From assembly GCA_919902445.1 (NCBI GenBank), contig CAKKQZ010000005.1, forward strand, positions 1 to 42,057: a stretch of DNA of 42,057 nucleotides, written 5' to 3'. Below, piece after piece: positions 12,984-21,047 of the stretch. The notes under the pieces were generated by a model. That model ran no database searches, was not told the DNA's origin, and saw only the letters and a program-made list of their open reading frames with translations. Both the position numbers and the translations under genes were made by a program. Positions within the stretch are counted from its first letter, which is position 1, and the number at the start of each line of letters is the position of its first letter. Source of the DNA: Omnitrophica bacterium GWA2_41_15 (lineage in GTDB: Bacteria > Omnitrophota > Gorgyraeia > Gygaellales > Profunditerraquicolaceae).

Positions 12984-14375
12984 TTACTTGTAAAAAGGTA
13001 AAAATACCAAAGCCACCCATACTACACAGGTTGTAATCAACCCTACGGTAAGCCCGACCCAAAACCACTTAAAGAAAGTCATACGGATATCCTTATCTTT
13101 TTCCAAGATGCCGATGGCTACAATATTTGCAGTTGAGCCCACCATGGTTATATTGCCTCCTAAACAGCCTCCAAAAAGAAGCGCCCACCACAATGGTTGA
13201 ACAGTTACATTTAAAGCATAAAACCCCTGTATCACAGGAATAAATGCGGCGACCAGAACTACATTATCAAGGACGCTTGAGCCGATAGTGCTAATCCAAA
13301 GTATTGTTCCAACCAGAACGTTAGGATTATTGCCGACTGAATTAACGATTTTCTCGGCAATAAAAACAGTCGCACCCGTATATTTAAGGGCTCCTGCCTG
13401 AATAAACAAAAGCAGGAAGAAAAGCAGTGTCCACCATTCCACATCCTTCTCAATATACTCACGCGCCTTCTGCCATTTCCAGATCATTACACAACCGCTT
13501 GCCACAAGCGGAACAATGAGTAATACCGTATTTGGCTCAAGTCCCCAAAAGATTTCAAGGCGATGGTGTATGGATATAAAAAAAAGTACAATACCAAAAA
13601 TACCCAAGCCTATTTTTAGGTTTCTCTCGGGTGGTACTGAAATAAGTTTAATCAAAAATTCATTTGCCCCTGATTTCTTTATATTCTCCTCCAATTTTTT
13701 CATAGGTTTTCTATACCAGAAGAACAAAATCACTATAGTTATAAACAGGCATACTGCTGCCAGAGGAAATGCCTTGACAATAAAATCTTCAAAGGTAAGC
13801 CCTGACTTAGAGGCAATAAGTATGCCGATAGGATTACCCAAGACCGTGGCCGCCGAACCAATATTAGTGGCAAGGACTGAGATTATAATAAAAGGGGTTG
13901 GCTCGACTTCAAAATAATCGCAGATTTCAAGGATCGCTGCCACCATAAAGACTATGGAAGTCACCTCATCTACAGTGCAGGCAAGCAAGGCAGAGATTAC
14001 GCAGATATAGAATACGAATTTTCTGGCGGTAAGGCGGCGAATACGCAAAATAAGGCTTACAATCCAGGCGAAAACTCCGGAATCTTTAAGCAGGCCTATA
14101 AGCACCATCATCCCTACTAGAAAGAGTATCACCTCTAGAGACGAAAATTTTATCATATGCTCCAGATCAATAGTCTTACTTACCAAAAGCACTGATGTGC
14201 CTAGAAACGCGAAGCTCAGGCGGAAATCCCAGAATAATAATGTACCTAATATGGATGCGGATAGGATGGTTATGGAGAAGGACTGATGCGTATTCATTCC
14301 CGTTGCTTTCGCTATGAAACCAAAGAAACCTGCCAAAAAAACAAGCGATAATAATTTTAGAAAAATGCCTTTCAT
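12984..14375 (-). CDS. ArsB/NhaD-type (ion transporter superfamily) permease
   Basis: This protein of about 463 residues has 11-13 predicted helices and the family segments EVILFLVGMMVLIGLL, DEVTSIVFM, NIGSAATVLGNPIGILIA and GSSVLDNVVLVAAFIPVI. The paired GNPxGI and SSVLDN motifs are typical of NhaD Na+/H+ antiporters and ArsB arsenite pumps. No ArsR or arsenate reductase gene is nearby, so Na+/H+ exchange is the better guess. The start may be the ATG at 14375 or a GTG 3 bases before it. It directly follows the CBS gene. Confidence 0.88.
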   Translation of the reverse strand: MKGIFLKLLSLVFLAGFFGFIAKATGMNTHQSFSITILSASILGTLLFWDFRLSFAFLGTSVLLVSKTIDLEHMIKFSSLEVILFLVGMMVLIGLLKDSGVFAWIVSLILRIRRLTARKFVFYICVISALLACTVDEVTSIVFMVAAILEICDYFEVEPTPFIIISVLATNIGSAATVLGNPIGILIASKSGLTFEDFIVKAFPLAAVCLFITIVILFFWYRKPMKKLEENIKKSGANEFLIKLISVPPERNLKIGLGIFGIVLFFISIHHRLEIFWGLEPNTVLLIVPLVASGCVMIWKWQKAREYIEKDVEWWTLLFFLLLFIQAGALKYTGATVFIAEKIVNSVGNNPNVLVGTILWISTIGSSVLDNVVLVAAFIPVIQGFYALNVTVQPLWWALLFGGCLGGNITMVGSTANIVAIGILEKDKDIRMTFFKWFWVGLTVGLITTCVVWVALVFLPFYK

Positions 14376-14378
14376 CAC

Positions 14379-14825
14379 CTATTTATACTCCTCAAATAAC
14401 GCTTTTACCACATCAACACGCGCGACAATCCCTACAATCTCCTTTGAGGCATTTAACACAGGCAGGCGCCTTACTTTTTGGGAGAGCATAAGATGCGCAG
14501 CTTCGCAAAGCGTGGTGTCTTCGTCAACAACAACAACATCCTTACGCATTATGTCTTTAACCTTCAACGAAGCCAAAGCAATAACCTTCTGTTTTATTGC
14601 CTTGGGGTTTTCTTCGTAACGAAAAATACCCACCTTTTCAACATAGCTTGGCAAAACCTTAGTCAGAATTTCTTTTTCTGTAAACATCCCCACGAGTTTA
14701 CCCTTCTCGTCTATGACCGGTAGTCCGCTTATCTTAAGTCTAAATAAACGGCTGAGGGCTTCGCCGGCAAAATCATCCGGCTTAACGCTCATTACCTTTG
14801 TAGTCATTATTTCTTTTGTCTTCAT
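14379..14825 (-). CDS. two-CBS-domain protein
   Basis: The 148 residues hold a tandem CBS pair: TKEIMTTKVMSVKPDD...GLPVIDEKGKLVGMFTEKEIL and VKDIMRKDVVVVDEDTTL...LPVLNASKEIVGIVARVDVV. CBS pairs bind adenine nucleotides and act as energy or ionic-strength sensors. The gene abuts the ArsB/NhaD-like permease on the same transcript, so it probably regulates that transporter. Length is typical for a free CBS module. Confidence 0.92.
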   Translation of the reverse strand: MKTKEIMTTKVMSVKPDDFAGEALSRLFRLKISGLPVIDEKGKLVGMFTEKEILTKVLPSYVEKVGIFRYEENPKAIKQKVIALASLKVKDIMRKDVVVVDEDTTLCEAAHLMLSQKVRRLPVLNASKEIVGIVARVDVVKALFEEYK

Positions 14826-14865
14826 TTTTAAACCCCCATGTTTAAAGGCGCCTTTACTGGCTTTA

Positions 14866-14893
14866 ATTATACATAAAAAGATAAGAATAGCAA
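14866..14893 (-). promoter_or_regulatory. promoter of the CBS-permease operon
   Basis: On the minus strand TTGCTA (14888-14893) and TATAAT (14866-14871) are 16 bases apart. It lies about 40 bases before the CBS start and directly after the terminator of the preceding gene. Confidence 0.6.
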
Positions 14894-14900
14894 AACAAAA

Positions 14901-14933
14901 AAGGGTTAGCTCTTTTTAAAAGAGCTAACCCTT
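14901..14933 (-). terminator. rho-independent terminator
   Basis: AAGGGTTAGCTCTT and AAGAGCTAACCCTT form a perfect 14-bp stem with a short loop; on the minus strand it runs into a T-rich tract (TTTTTTGTTTTG). It ends the small membrane protein gene at 14953-15171. Confidence 0.92.
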
Positions 14934-14952
14934 GTGTCTCGTTGAAAAATAC

Positions 14953-15171
14953 TTATTCCTTGGCTATTGCGAAAGAAATTATCGCGGCTAAAATCAGGCA
15001 CGGCCCGACAAAACCCTTTACCACCAGCCACGTAGCTTTCCACCATTGCCATTTGATGAGTAAATAGGCTGCTACCACCAAGAAAACCAGGCCTAAAAGC
15101 ACCTTAAAAATCATAGAAAGTGCGTTTTTTCCCTCTGCTTTCTTTTCTTCCTGTTTTACTTCCTCTGTCAT
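14953..15171 (-). CDS. small two-helix membrane protein
   Basis: The start is taken at the ATG at 15171, which has GAGGAGGTG 4 bases upstream; the frame is open further up but without support. The protein (72 residues) has a charged N-terminus rich in Glu and Lys, then two hydrophobic helices (residues about 20-42 and 50-69) joined by a Trp-rich loop. It stands alone with its own terminator. I do not recognise a family. Confidence 0.75.
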   Translation of the reverse strand: MTEEVKQEEKKAEGKNALSMIFKVLLGLVFLVVAAYLLIKWQWWKATWLVVKGFVGPCLILAAIISFAIAKE

Positions 15172-15189
15172 GTTACACCTCCTCGTATA

Positions 15190-15411
15190 ATATGAGCCCA
15201 CAACTTACGGAACGCAAGTGACGTAAGTTGTTTGGGCGAACTTCCCCAGCACCTGCACGCAGGGGCTGGTGAAGTTCAGTCATAACTTACAAACACGCGT
15301 AGTGTGAGTAAGTTATCTGCGCGAATTATTGAGCACACAAAGTTTCTATTAGCGAAATCCCGCGTAAGCGGGGACCCGCATCTTGCTTTCTTAAGGTAAC
15401 GGCGGGAGAAG
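15190..15411. repeat. dispersed hairpin repeat, copies 5a and 5b
   Basis: Copy 5a (15190-15241) has GCCCACAACTTACG and GTAAGTTGTTTGGGC arms. A hairpin of GAACTTC/GAAGTTC with inner CCAGC/GCTGG follows (15238-15277). Copy 5b (15277-15328) is joined to a unique tail (AAAGTTTCTATTAGCGAAATC and a GC-rich stem) ending in GGCGGGAGAAG at about 15411. The part from 15278 to 15411 recurs inverted at 18343-18482. Confidence 0.85.
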
Positions 15412-15424
15412 TTTGAGACATAAT

Positions 15425-16336
15425 TTAAACCGGTTTACTCTTCCACCTGCGATGAATCCAACCCCACTCTGCAGGATATTTCCTTATATAAGATTCGATT
15501 ATATTGGTTAATCTTTGTATATTTATAAGAACAGTTTCTTGAGGGGTTTTACCCTCCTCTAATTCCAATTGCGGCTCAAAGACAATCCTGTGCGTATCAT
15601 CCGGTTGCCTGATTATAAAACAGGGTAAAAGCGCTGCTTTTGTGCGCTGCGCTAAAACTACCGGCCCTGTGGCAGTTGCAGCTTTTTGGCCGAAGAAATC
15701 TACAAACACCCCGCCTGTGCCGAAATTCTGGTCAATAGGGATAAAAACAACCTCGTTATTACGCAATGTCCTAATGACCATCTCAACGCATACACTCCGC
15801 GGCTGGCTGTAAATAGTCTTTACATTGTATTTTTGGCGCTTCTTTACAAAGATTTTCTCCACTCGTTCATCGCGCATCGGCCGCATTATACCTGAGGCCT
15901 TGTAACCTTCCAGGCTTAATTTCGCCAAAAGCAACGGAAAATTTCCGAAATGAGCGCTTATTAAAATAACACCGTTCCCCTTTACAAGCGCCTCATCAAG
16001 ATGCTCCTTATTCATCAGGTGGATGCGTTTTTTTAAAAGTTGCGGTTTATCAATAAGAAACATAAGTTCAACCGCTGACCTAGCCATATAGGTAAAGCAG
16101 TCCTTTGCTATTTGGCTTATCTCATCGGCTGATTTCTCTCTGCCAAAAGCAGCGGATAGGCTCTCAAGGGCGGTCTTTCTTTGTTTTACGGCAAAAATAT
16201 ACCCCAGGAAAGTTATTTTTCTGGCGAAACCGTATAGGTAGCGCTCCGGGATAATCTTGATTATCAAAGAACATAGGCCTAAACCCAGCCAACCTGAGAA
16301 ACGGCTTAAGCTTTTACGTATTTTTTTAAAATCCAT
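15425..16336 (-). CDS. LpxL/HtrB-family lipid A acyltransferase
   Basis: This 303-residue protein matches the lysophospholipid/lipid A late acyltransferase family: an N-terminal membrane helix, the SAHFGNFPLL segment (residues 127-136), MRPMRDERVEKIF, and FIPIDQNFGTGGVFVDFFG. It would add an acyl chain to a lipid A precursor at the inner membrane. The catalytic HX4(D/E) motif reads H129-FGNF-P134, so the acidic residue is missing. It could be shifted in function or use another acid. It has its own TTGAAA-17-TATAAT promoter. Confidence 0.85.
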   Translation of the reverse strand: MDFKKIRKSLSRFSGWLGLGLCSLIIKIIPERYLYGFARKITFLGYIFAVKQRKTALESLSAAFGREKSADEISQIAKDCFTYMARSAVELMFLIDKPQLLKKRIHLMNKEHLDEALVKGNGVILISAHFGNFPLLLAKLSLEGYKASGIMRPMRDERVEKIFVKKRQKYNVKTIYSQPRSVCVEMVIRTLRNNEVVFIPIDQNFGTGGVFVDFFGQKAATATGPVVLAQRTKAALLPCFIIRQPDDTHRIVFEPQLELEEGKTPQETVLINIQRLTNIIESYIRKYPAEWGWIHRRWKSKPV

Positions 16337-16353
16337 TATACTCTAATAGTTGG

Positions 16354-16382
16354 ATTATAACAAATAGGCTTTATATTTTCAA
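16354..16382 (-). promoter_or_regulatory. promoter of the acyltransferase gene
   Basis: On the minus strand TTGAAA (16377-16382) and TATAAT (16354-16359) are 17 bases apart, 17 bases before the ATG at 16336. The message would have a leader of only about 10 bases and no clear Shine-Dalgarno. Confidence 0.75.
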
Positions 16383-16388
16383 GCATAA

Positions 16389-16871
16389 TTAAAGCTTAAG
16401 CCCAAGTTTACGCAAAAGTTCTTTTCGCAAGAATTTGTCTGATTCAGTTTCTGCGCCTTTCGGTTTTGCTCCGTCAATGACCCCCAATATACCTCTTCCG
16501 TTTTCTGATTCCGCAATAATCACTTCAACCGGATTTGCCGTCGCGCAATATATATTGCAAACTTCAGTGATATTTTTTATTGCATTTAGCACGTTTACCG
16601 GATAAGCATTATTCATAAGAACTATAAAACTGTGCCCGGCTGCCACCTCCAAGGCGTTGGTTGCCGCCAAATCTTTTAGCCCTGAATCATTTCCCTCACA
16701 CCTTACCTTACAGGCGCCTGATGATTCGCAAAAAGCGAGGCCGAATTTTATACCCGGCACATTAATTAATACCTCGTAAAGATCTTCGGCCGTCTTAATA
16801 AAATGGCTCTGGCCCAATATCAAATTTACATCTTCTCCCTTTTTTATCTTTACCGAAGTTAACTCCAGCAT
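16389..16871 (-). CDS. adenosine-specific kinase family protein
   Basis: This 160-residue protein matches a small family described as adenosine-specific kinase (Pfam PF04008). Conserved-looking segments are ESSGACKVRCEGND, AGHSFIVLMNNAYPVNVLNAIK, CNIYCATANPVEVIIAE and GRGILGVIDGAKPKG. Length is normal. The true cellular substrate of bacterial members is not well settled. It follows the PIG-L gene by 12 bases and is probably co-transcribed with it. Confidence 0.85.
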   Translation of the reverse strand: MLELTSVKIKKGEDVNLILGQSHFIKTAEDLYEVLINVPGIKFGLAFCESSGACKVRCEGNDSGLKDLAATNALEVAAGHSFIVLMNNAYPVNVLNAIKNITEVCNIYCATANPVEVIIAESENGRGILGVIDGAKPKGAETESDKFLRKELLRKLGLKL

Positions 16872-16883
16872 GAGCCGCCTCCT

Positions 16884-18293
16884 TTACCTTATCTCTATCT
16901 TGCGAAAACCAGTGGCATCAACTGGCAATGTTTCGCCATAGGCCTTCATAGAAGTAAGGATAAAATCTGGATTGCCTAAAATTTCAAGAGGGACCTTCAA
17001 TGTCAAATCATTGGATTTTAAATCTAAAGATATGCCATCTGGATTAATCCTGGTCCTTTTGTCAAATACCCTGAATTTTTTGTGCTTAGAAATAATGCGT
17101 AGTTTCGGCATTTGGGCAAACGGCGTCGTTTCGCTATAACCGAAAATATAAACCTGCATGCCGTACCTGCTGTTTAACTCTTTTGGGTTTTCGACATGAA
17201 TTAAAAAGGAGTTATCTACCACCGCGTAACTGATCTGCCCTTTATCTTCGGCCGCACCCTTCAGGGCTCCGGGAAAATCGCTGCTTGAATCCTCAAACAT
17301 CTTAGAAAAGCCAAAAAACGAAACTGCTTTTTCTTTTAAAGATGCTTGTTTTTCTAACTGGATTTGAGGATAATCCCCGAATAGCTCATTTTTGCGGGCA
17401 AAAGACAATAGATAAAAAGCGCTTGATTCTGTCTGGCTTTTATACTTTAATATTGCCTCATATTTTTTCTTTAATTGCCCCGTAGTTAATTCTAATTTTA
17501 ACCAGTTGATTTGAGTGCCGAAAAAGTTATGCGGGGCTTCTAAAGTCAATTCGGGATGGTAGTGCCTGGGAAGCGGCCAGCCTACACAATGAACAAGGTA
17601 AGGGTATATTCTCGGGCTTTTAATTGTCTTTCGTAAATCCTGCAAAGCAACCTGCAAAAATAGATAGAACGCCCTGTGATCAACATTGGTATCCGCTGGA
17701 TGAGAAACGAATATTTTATTGGGCTGAAACTCCAAAATTATCTTTTTTAAATCATCCAAAACACTTACTCCTATGTATGGAGCGCCATAAGAAAAGTTTT
17801 CTTTATAGGGAACTTTTTTTACCCGTGTCAATATACTTTTATAAGACCTTTGCGTACTCCAGTATTGGCTAAAAATCTTAAAGGTCCCGAAGTCCGGATA
17901 CCCTAAAAAAATAAGGTTATCCTCGCTTAACCCCAAAAGCTTCATCGCCTTTATCGCCTCTTTCCGGCGCACTTCACCCATATGTATAAATTCGCTCTTT
18001 TTAAAGGTGAGCCGTTTTTCATAGACCATGAAAGCGAGCTGATTAGCGTCTCCGTTAGTCAGATACACTACCTTTACTTTTGCGCCAACGCCCAACGCCT
18101 GTTGAATTAATCCGGCGCAGCCAATTGTTTCGTCATCAGGATGAGGCGCGCAGATCAAAATGTGGTCCTCATTTTTTAGCGGCTCAACGATTGACGTAGC
18201 CTGCGGCGCTAAAGTTTCAGGCGGCGTATCCGCGTAAACCGGAAAGAAGCAACCGGCAAAAACAACCAGAATAAAGGTTATATTTTTCAGCAT
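16884..18293 (-). CDS. secreted PIG-L (LmbE) family deacetylase
   Basis: This 469-residue protein has a signal peptide (cleaved near VYADTPPE) and an N-terminal PIG-L domain with the metal motif APHPDDE near residues 54-60 and HPADTNVDH near residues 199-207. Family members are zinc-dependent N-deacetylases of GlcNAc-type sugars. The C-terminal 180 residues (beta-rich, ending in FRKIEIR) are an extra domain I do not recognise. An exported enzyme next to an LPS acyltransferase suggests envelope glycan editing. Its promoter places the -10 box only 8 bases before the ATG. Confidence 0.87.
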   Translation of the reverse strand: MLKNITFILVVFAGCFFPVYADTPPETLAPQATSIVEPLKNEDHILICAPHPDDETIGCAGLIQQALGVGAKVKVVYLTNGDANQLAFMVYEKRLTFKKSEFIHMGEVRRKEAIKAMKLLGLSEDNLIFLGYPDFGTFKIFSQYWSTQRSYKSILTRVKKVPYKENFSYGAPYIGVSVLDDLKKIILEFQPNKIFVSHPADTNVDHRAFYLFLQVALQDLRKTIKSPRIYPYLVHCVGWPLPRHYHPELTLEAPHNFFGTQINWLKLELTTGQLKKKYEAILKYKSQTESSAFYLLSFARKNELFGDYPQIQLEKQASLKEKAVSFFGFSKMFEDSSSDFPGALKGAAEDKGQISYAVVDNSFLIHVENPKELNSRYGMQVYIFGYSETTPFAQMPKLRIISKHKKFRVFDKRTRINPDGISLDLKSNDLTLKVPLEILGNPDFILTSMKAYGETLPVDATGFRKIEIR

Positions 18294-18301
18294 AGTTGAT
18301 T

Positions 18302-18330
18302 ATTTTAACACATAAATAGCAGTCTCACAA
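18302..18330 (-). promoter_or_regulatory. promoter of the PIG-L gene, leaderless type
   Basis: On the minus strand TTGTGA (18325-18330) and TAAAAT (18302-18307) are 17 bases apart. Only 8 bases separate the -10 box from the ATG at 18293 and there is no Shine-Dalgarno, so transcription should start at or next to the start codon. Confidence 0.65.
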
Positions 18331-18342
18331 TATAAGATTTTT

Positions 18343-18485
18343 AATTCTTCTCCCGCTGCTCCTTAGGAAAACAAGATGCGGGTCCCCGCTTACGCGGGAT
18401 TTCGCTAATAGAAACTTTGTGTGCTCAATAATTCGCGCAGATAACTTACTCGCACTGATGTGTTCGTAAGTTATGCGCTCATTAA
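18343..18485. repeat. dispersed hairpin repeat, copy 6, inverted
   Basis: This is the inverted counterpart of 15278-15411, sharing the AAAGTTTCTATTAGCGAAATC tail that the other copies lack. The palindrome core (TAACTTACTCGCAC and GTGTTCGTAAGTTATGCGC) lies at the right end. The two copies flank the acyltransferase, adenosine-kinase-like and PIG-L genes. Confidence 0.87.
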
Positions 18486-18518
18486 AAAACTTTTCTTTTC
18501 AAACCGGATAAATCAATA

Positions 18519-18524
18519 TATAAT
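18519..18524 (+). promoter_or_regulatory. possible -10 box of the CDF gene
   Basis: TATAAT lies 7 bases before the ATG at 18532, with a weak TTTTCA 17 bases further upstream. No Shine-Dalgarno is present. This fits leaderless transcription but rests mostly on the -10 box. Confidence 0.4.
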
Positions 18525-18531
18525 TAAGCTT

Positions 18532-19419
18532 ATGGAACCATCTATTGAAGGGCATTACAACAATATAAGGCGTGTCCTGTTACTAACCCTTGCCCTTAAC
18601 TGGATAACAGCCCTGGTCAAAATTCTCTACGGCTTGTTTACCCGCTGCGAAAGTATGAGCGCTGACGGGTTCCATTCTCTTTCAGACGGAGCTTCCAATA
18701 TCGTAGGAATAATAGGTATACATTTTGCCTGCCAACCCGTTGACAAGAACCATCCTTACGGCCATAAAAAGTATGAAACATTTTTTTCATTAGGCATTGC
18801 CGCGCTCCTTTTTATACTCGCCTTTAATCTTCTAAAAGAAGGCACACATCATTTATTCTTCCCCCACACTATCGTTGCGCGCGTAGATTTTAAAAGTTTT
18901 ATAATAATGCTGGCTACCATGTCGGTTAACCTCTGGGTAATGCATTATGAGCATAAAGAAGGCGTTAAATTACGCAGCGATATCCTGGTATCGGATGCCA
19001 TGCATACAAAAGCGGATATTTTTACTTCTATCTCAGTCATTATCTCGCTTATAGTTATAAAAATAGGCTTCTCCCTTATAGACCCGATAGTTACTATAGT
19101 TATCTCGCTATTTATCGCCCATGCAGGTTACGATATCATAAAGAAAAGCTCTGCTGTACTCTGCGATACGGCAGCCATATTGGATGTCAAACAAATCTCC
19201 GATATTGTGTTAGGCATCAAGGGTGTAAGAACCTGCCATAAGATAAGGACCCGCGGGAGGCCTGATGATATATATGTCGATATGCATGTTCAGGTAAGCT
19301 CTGGAATGCATGTGGATTACGCGCATAAGATAAGCTATTCTATCGAGGAGGCCTTAAAGAAAAATATACCGCAGATTACCGATGTAGTGGTGCACATTGA
19401 GCCGAAGGAAAAGAGCTAG
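18532..19419 (+). CDS. cation diffusion facilitator (CDF) family efflux protein
   Basis: The start is taken at the ATG at 18532 (295 residues); an in-frame ATG at 18460 lies inside dispersed repeat copy 6 and would add 24 unrelated residues. Six helices are seen, with the metal motifs ADGFHSLSD and SDAMHTKAD of the Zn2+/Fe2+-type site and HPYGHKKYE between helices 2 and 3. A ferredoxin-like cytoplasmic domain ends the protein. It exports divalent metal against H+. Its stop codon overlaps the stop of the convergent MFS gene by 4 bases. Confidence 0.93.
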   Translation: MEPSIEGHYNNIRRVLLLTLALNWITALVKILYGLFTRCESMSADGFHSLSDGASNIVGIIGIHFACQPVDKNHPYGHKKYETFFSLGIAALLFILAFNLLKEGTHHLFFPHTIVARVDFKSFIIMLATMSVNLWVMHYEHKEGVKLRSDILVSDAMHTKADIFTSISVIISLIVIKIGFSLIDPIVTIVISLFIAHAGYDIIKKSSAVLCDTAAILDVKQISDIVLGIKGVRTCHKIRTRGRPDDIYVDMHVQVSSGMHVDYAHKISYSIEEALKKNIPQITDVVVHIEPKEKS

Positions 19420-20558
19420 AGGCCTTTCAATAAAATCCAGAATCCTATACTTGCAAAAATCCCCATAAACCCGCCGAAATAAAACGGAGCGGCAGGCCCT
19501 AAGAATTTCCAAAGCAGCCCCGCAAATAACGAAGCCGGCAATAAACCCGCTCCTACAACCGCGGCATGCAACCCAATAGCTGTTGCGCGTAAATCCGAAG
19601 GTGCAATATCGCTGATAAGCGCCTTTTCAACTCCCTCGGTAAAACCTATATATACGCCATATGCGCCGAATAAAACCCAAAATAAATTTATGCTATTGTT
19701 CAGTGCAAATCCGAAATAGACCAACCCATAAAATAGATACCCTATAACAAGAAGTTTTTTTCTCCCTATTTTATCAGAGAGGCGGCTTGCCGGATATACG
19801 AATACCCCGTAAACGATATTGTAAACAAGGTAGAGAAGTATTACCTGCGATAAACCGAGCCCTGCGTTTTTAGCGCGAAGCAACAAAAACTGGTTAGAGG
19901 AATTACCGAGCGTAAATAAAAAAGAAAATATCAGGAATAATTTTAGCCGCTTATCGAGCGCGCCCCATTTGAATTGTAACTTTTGGAGAGCCGGAGCCGG
20001 CTCATGTTTTTTTTCTTTCACCAGAAATAAAAAAACAACCCCTAAAAAAGCCGGAATCAGGGAAAATAAGAAGATATTCCTTAGGGGGCCCTTGAACCCT
20101 GTTACTAGAAAGTAAGCTAAGCTTACGCCTATGATTGCGCCCATAGTATCCATTGTCCTGTGTAAACCGAATGCCGCGCCTCTTTTCCCGTCTTTAGCGC
20201 TATCCGCAATAAGTGCATCCCTGGGAGCTGTACGGATACCTTTTCCTAGACGATCAATTATCCTTGCAAATAAGACAAAACCCCAACCGTGTGCAATGAA
20301 TAAAAAGAGTTTACCTATTGTAGAGCTGGCGTAACCGAAAATAGTGAAGGGTTTTCTGCGTTTTATCTTATCAGAAAAATATCCTGAGAAAACCTTAAGT
20401 AGGCTTGCCAAACTCTCCGCAATGCCTTCTATTAACCCCAGTATTGCTGGGCTTGCCCCGAGCGTAGTTACTAAAAAGACCGGCAATATGGGATAAACCA
20501 TTTCACTGGAGATGTCGGTCAGCAAACTAGTAATGCCTAATATGATAATGTTAAACAT
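19416..20558 (-). CDS. MFS transporter
   Basis: This 380-residue protein has about 12 helices and the typical loop motif GYFSDKIKRRKPF between helices 2 and 3, plus DRLGKGIRTAPRDALIADS and SRLSDKIGRKKLL. The subgroup is common in uncultured bacteria and has no established substrate; drug or metabolite efflux is possible. It begins 3 bases after the stop of the M23 gene, so it probably ends the prfB-secA-lnt operon. Confidence 0.9.
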   Translation of the reverse strand: MFNIIILGITSLLTDISSEMVYPILPVFLVTTLGASPAILGLIEGIAESLASLLKVFSGYFSDKIKRRKPFTIFGYASSTIGKLFLFIAHGWGFVLFARIIDRLGKGIRTAPRDALIADSAKDGKRGAAFGLHRTMDTMGAIIGVSLAYFLVTGFKGPLRNIFLFSLIPAFLGVVFLFLVKEKKHEPAPALQKLQFKWGALDKRLKLFLIFSFLFTLGNSSNQFLLLRAKNAGLGLSQVILLYLVYNIVYGVFVYPASRLSDKIGRKKLLVIGYLFYGLVYFGFALNNSINLFWVLFGAYGVYIGFTEGVEKALISDIAPSDLRATAIGLHAAVVGAGLLPASLFAGLLWKFLGPAAPFYFGGFMGIFASIGFWILLKGL

Positions 20559-20561
20559 TTT

Positions 20562-21047
20562 TTAAAGATACCTTAACGGATCCTGTGGGATACCGTTTTT
20601 TCTAATCTCAAAATGTAAATGCGGCTGGATATTCCGGTACTTGGCATTACCGGTCTTACCCACTGCCCCAATCACCTCGCCCTGCCGGACTCGCTGATTT
20701 TTTGCTGCAAAGAGCGCTGAAAGATGGCCGTAGATACTAATAAGATGGCCTTCATGTTTTATAACAATATAATTTCCCATGCCGCGGCTTTTTCTTGCGC
20801 TAACCACCACTCCTGAGCGGCTGGCTAAAACAGGTGTCCCGATTTCTGCCATAAGGTCAACCCCTTCGTGCGCCCTCCTGCCGCTCCTGGTTGCGGCAAA
20901 AAATCCCTCCCCGTAGTTATCGCAACGGATAATTATATCGCCTTTATAGCGGATAGGGCAAAGAAAATAGTCTTTGTCCAGAAAACTAAGGGATAATATT
21001 AGATAGGCCGGCAGGATAATCAGTAAAGCTGCTAATATTTTTCTCAT
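20562..21047 (-). CDS. M23-family peptidase (LytM-like)
   Basis: This 161-residue protein has one N-terminal membrane helix and an M23 domain with the zinc motifs HEGVDL (HxxxD) and HLHFEI (HxH), plus GNYIVIKHEG and YGHLS. It would cleave peptidoglycan cross-links or, if part of a divisome, act as a regulator of an amidase. The start overlaps the lnt stop by 4 bases (ATGA). Length is at the short end for the family; there is no coiled coil or LysM domain. Confidence 0.93.
   Translation of the reverse strand: MRKILAALLIILPAYLILSLSFLDKDYFLCPIRYKGDIIIRCDNYGEGFFAATRSGRRAHEGVDLMAEIGTPVLASRSGVVVSARKSRGMGNYIVIKHEGHLISIYGHLSALFAAKNQRVRQGEVIGAVGKTGNAKYRNIQPHLHFEIRKNGIPQDPLRYL

Noticed and set aside
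12984-14825. Arsenic resistance operon
   Set aside because: The permease resembles both ArsB and NhaD, but no arsR, arsC or arsA gene is nearby and a CBS partner fits ion homeostasis better.
15425-18293. Three-gene block as a clear genomic island
   Set aside because: No integrase, no tRNA border, and no obvious change in base composition or codon style; only the inverted repeats suggest mobility.
2557-18485. Repeat family as integron attC sites
   Set aside because: There is no integrase, no conserved attC core triplet pair, and copies flank ordinary housekeeping genes on both sides.
18460-18531. Upstream in-frame start of the CDF gene
   Set aside because: The extra residues come from dispersed repeat copy 6 and do not match CDF proteins; the ATG at 18532 gives the normal N-terminus.
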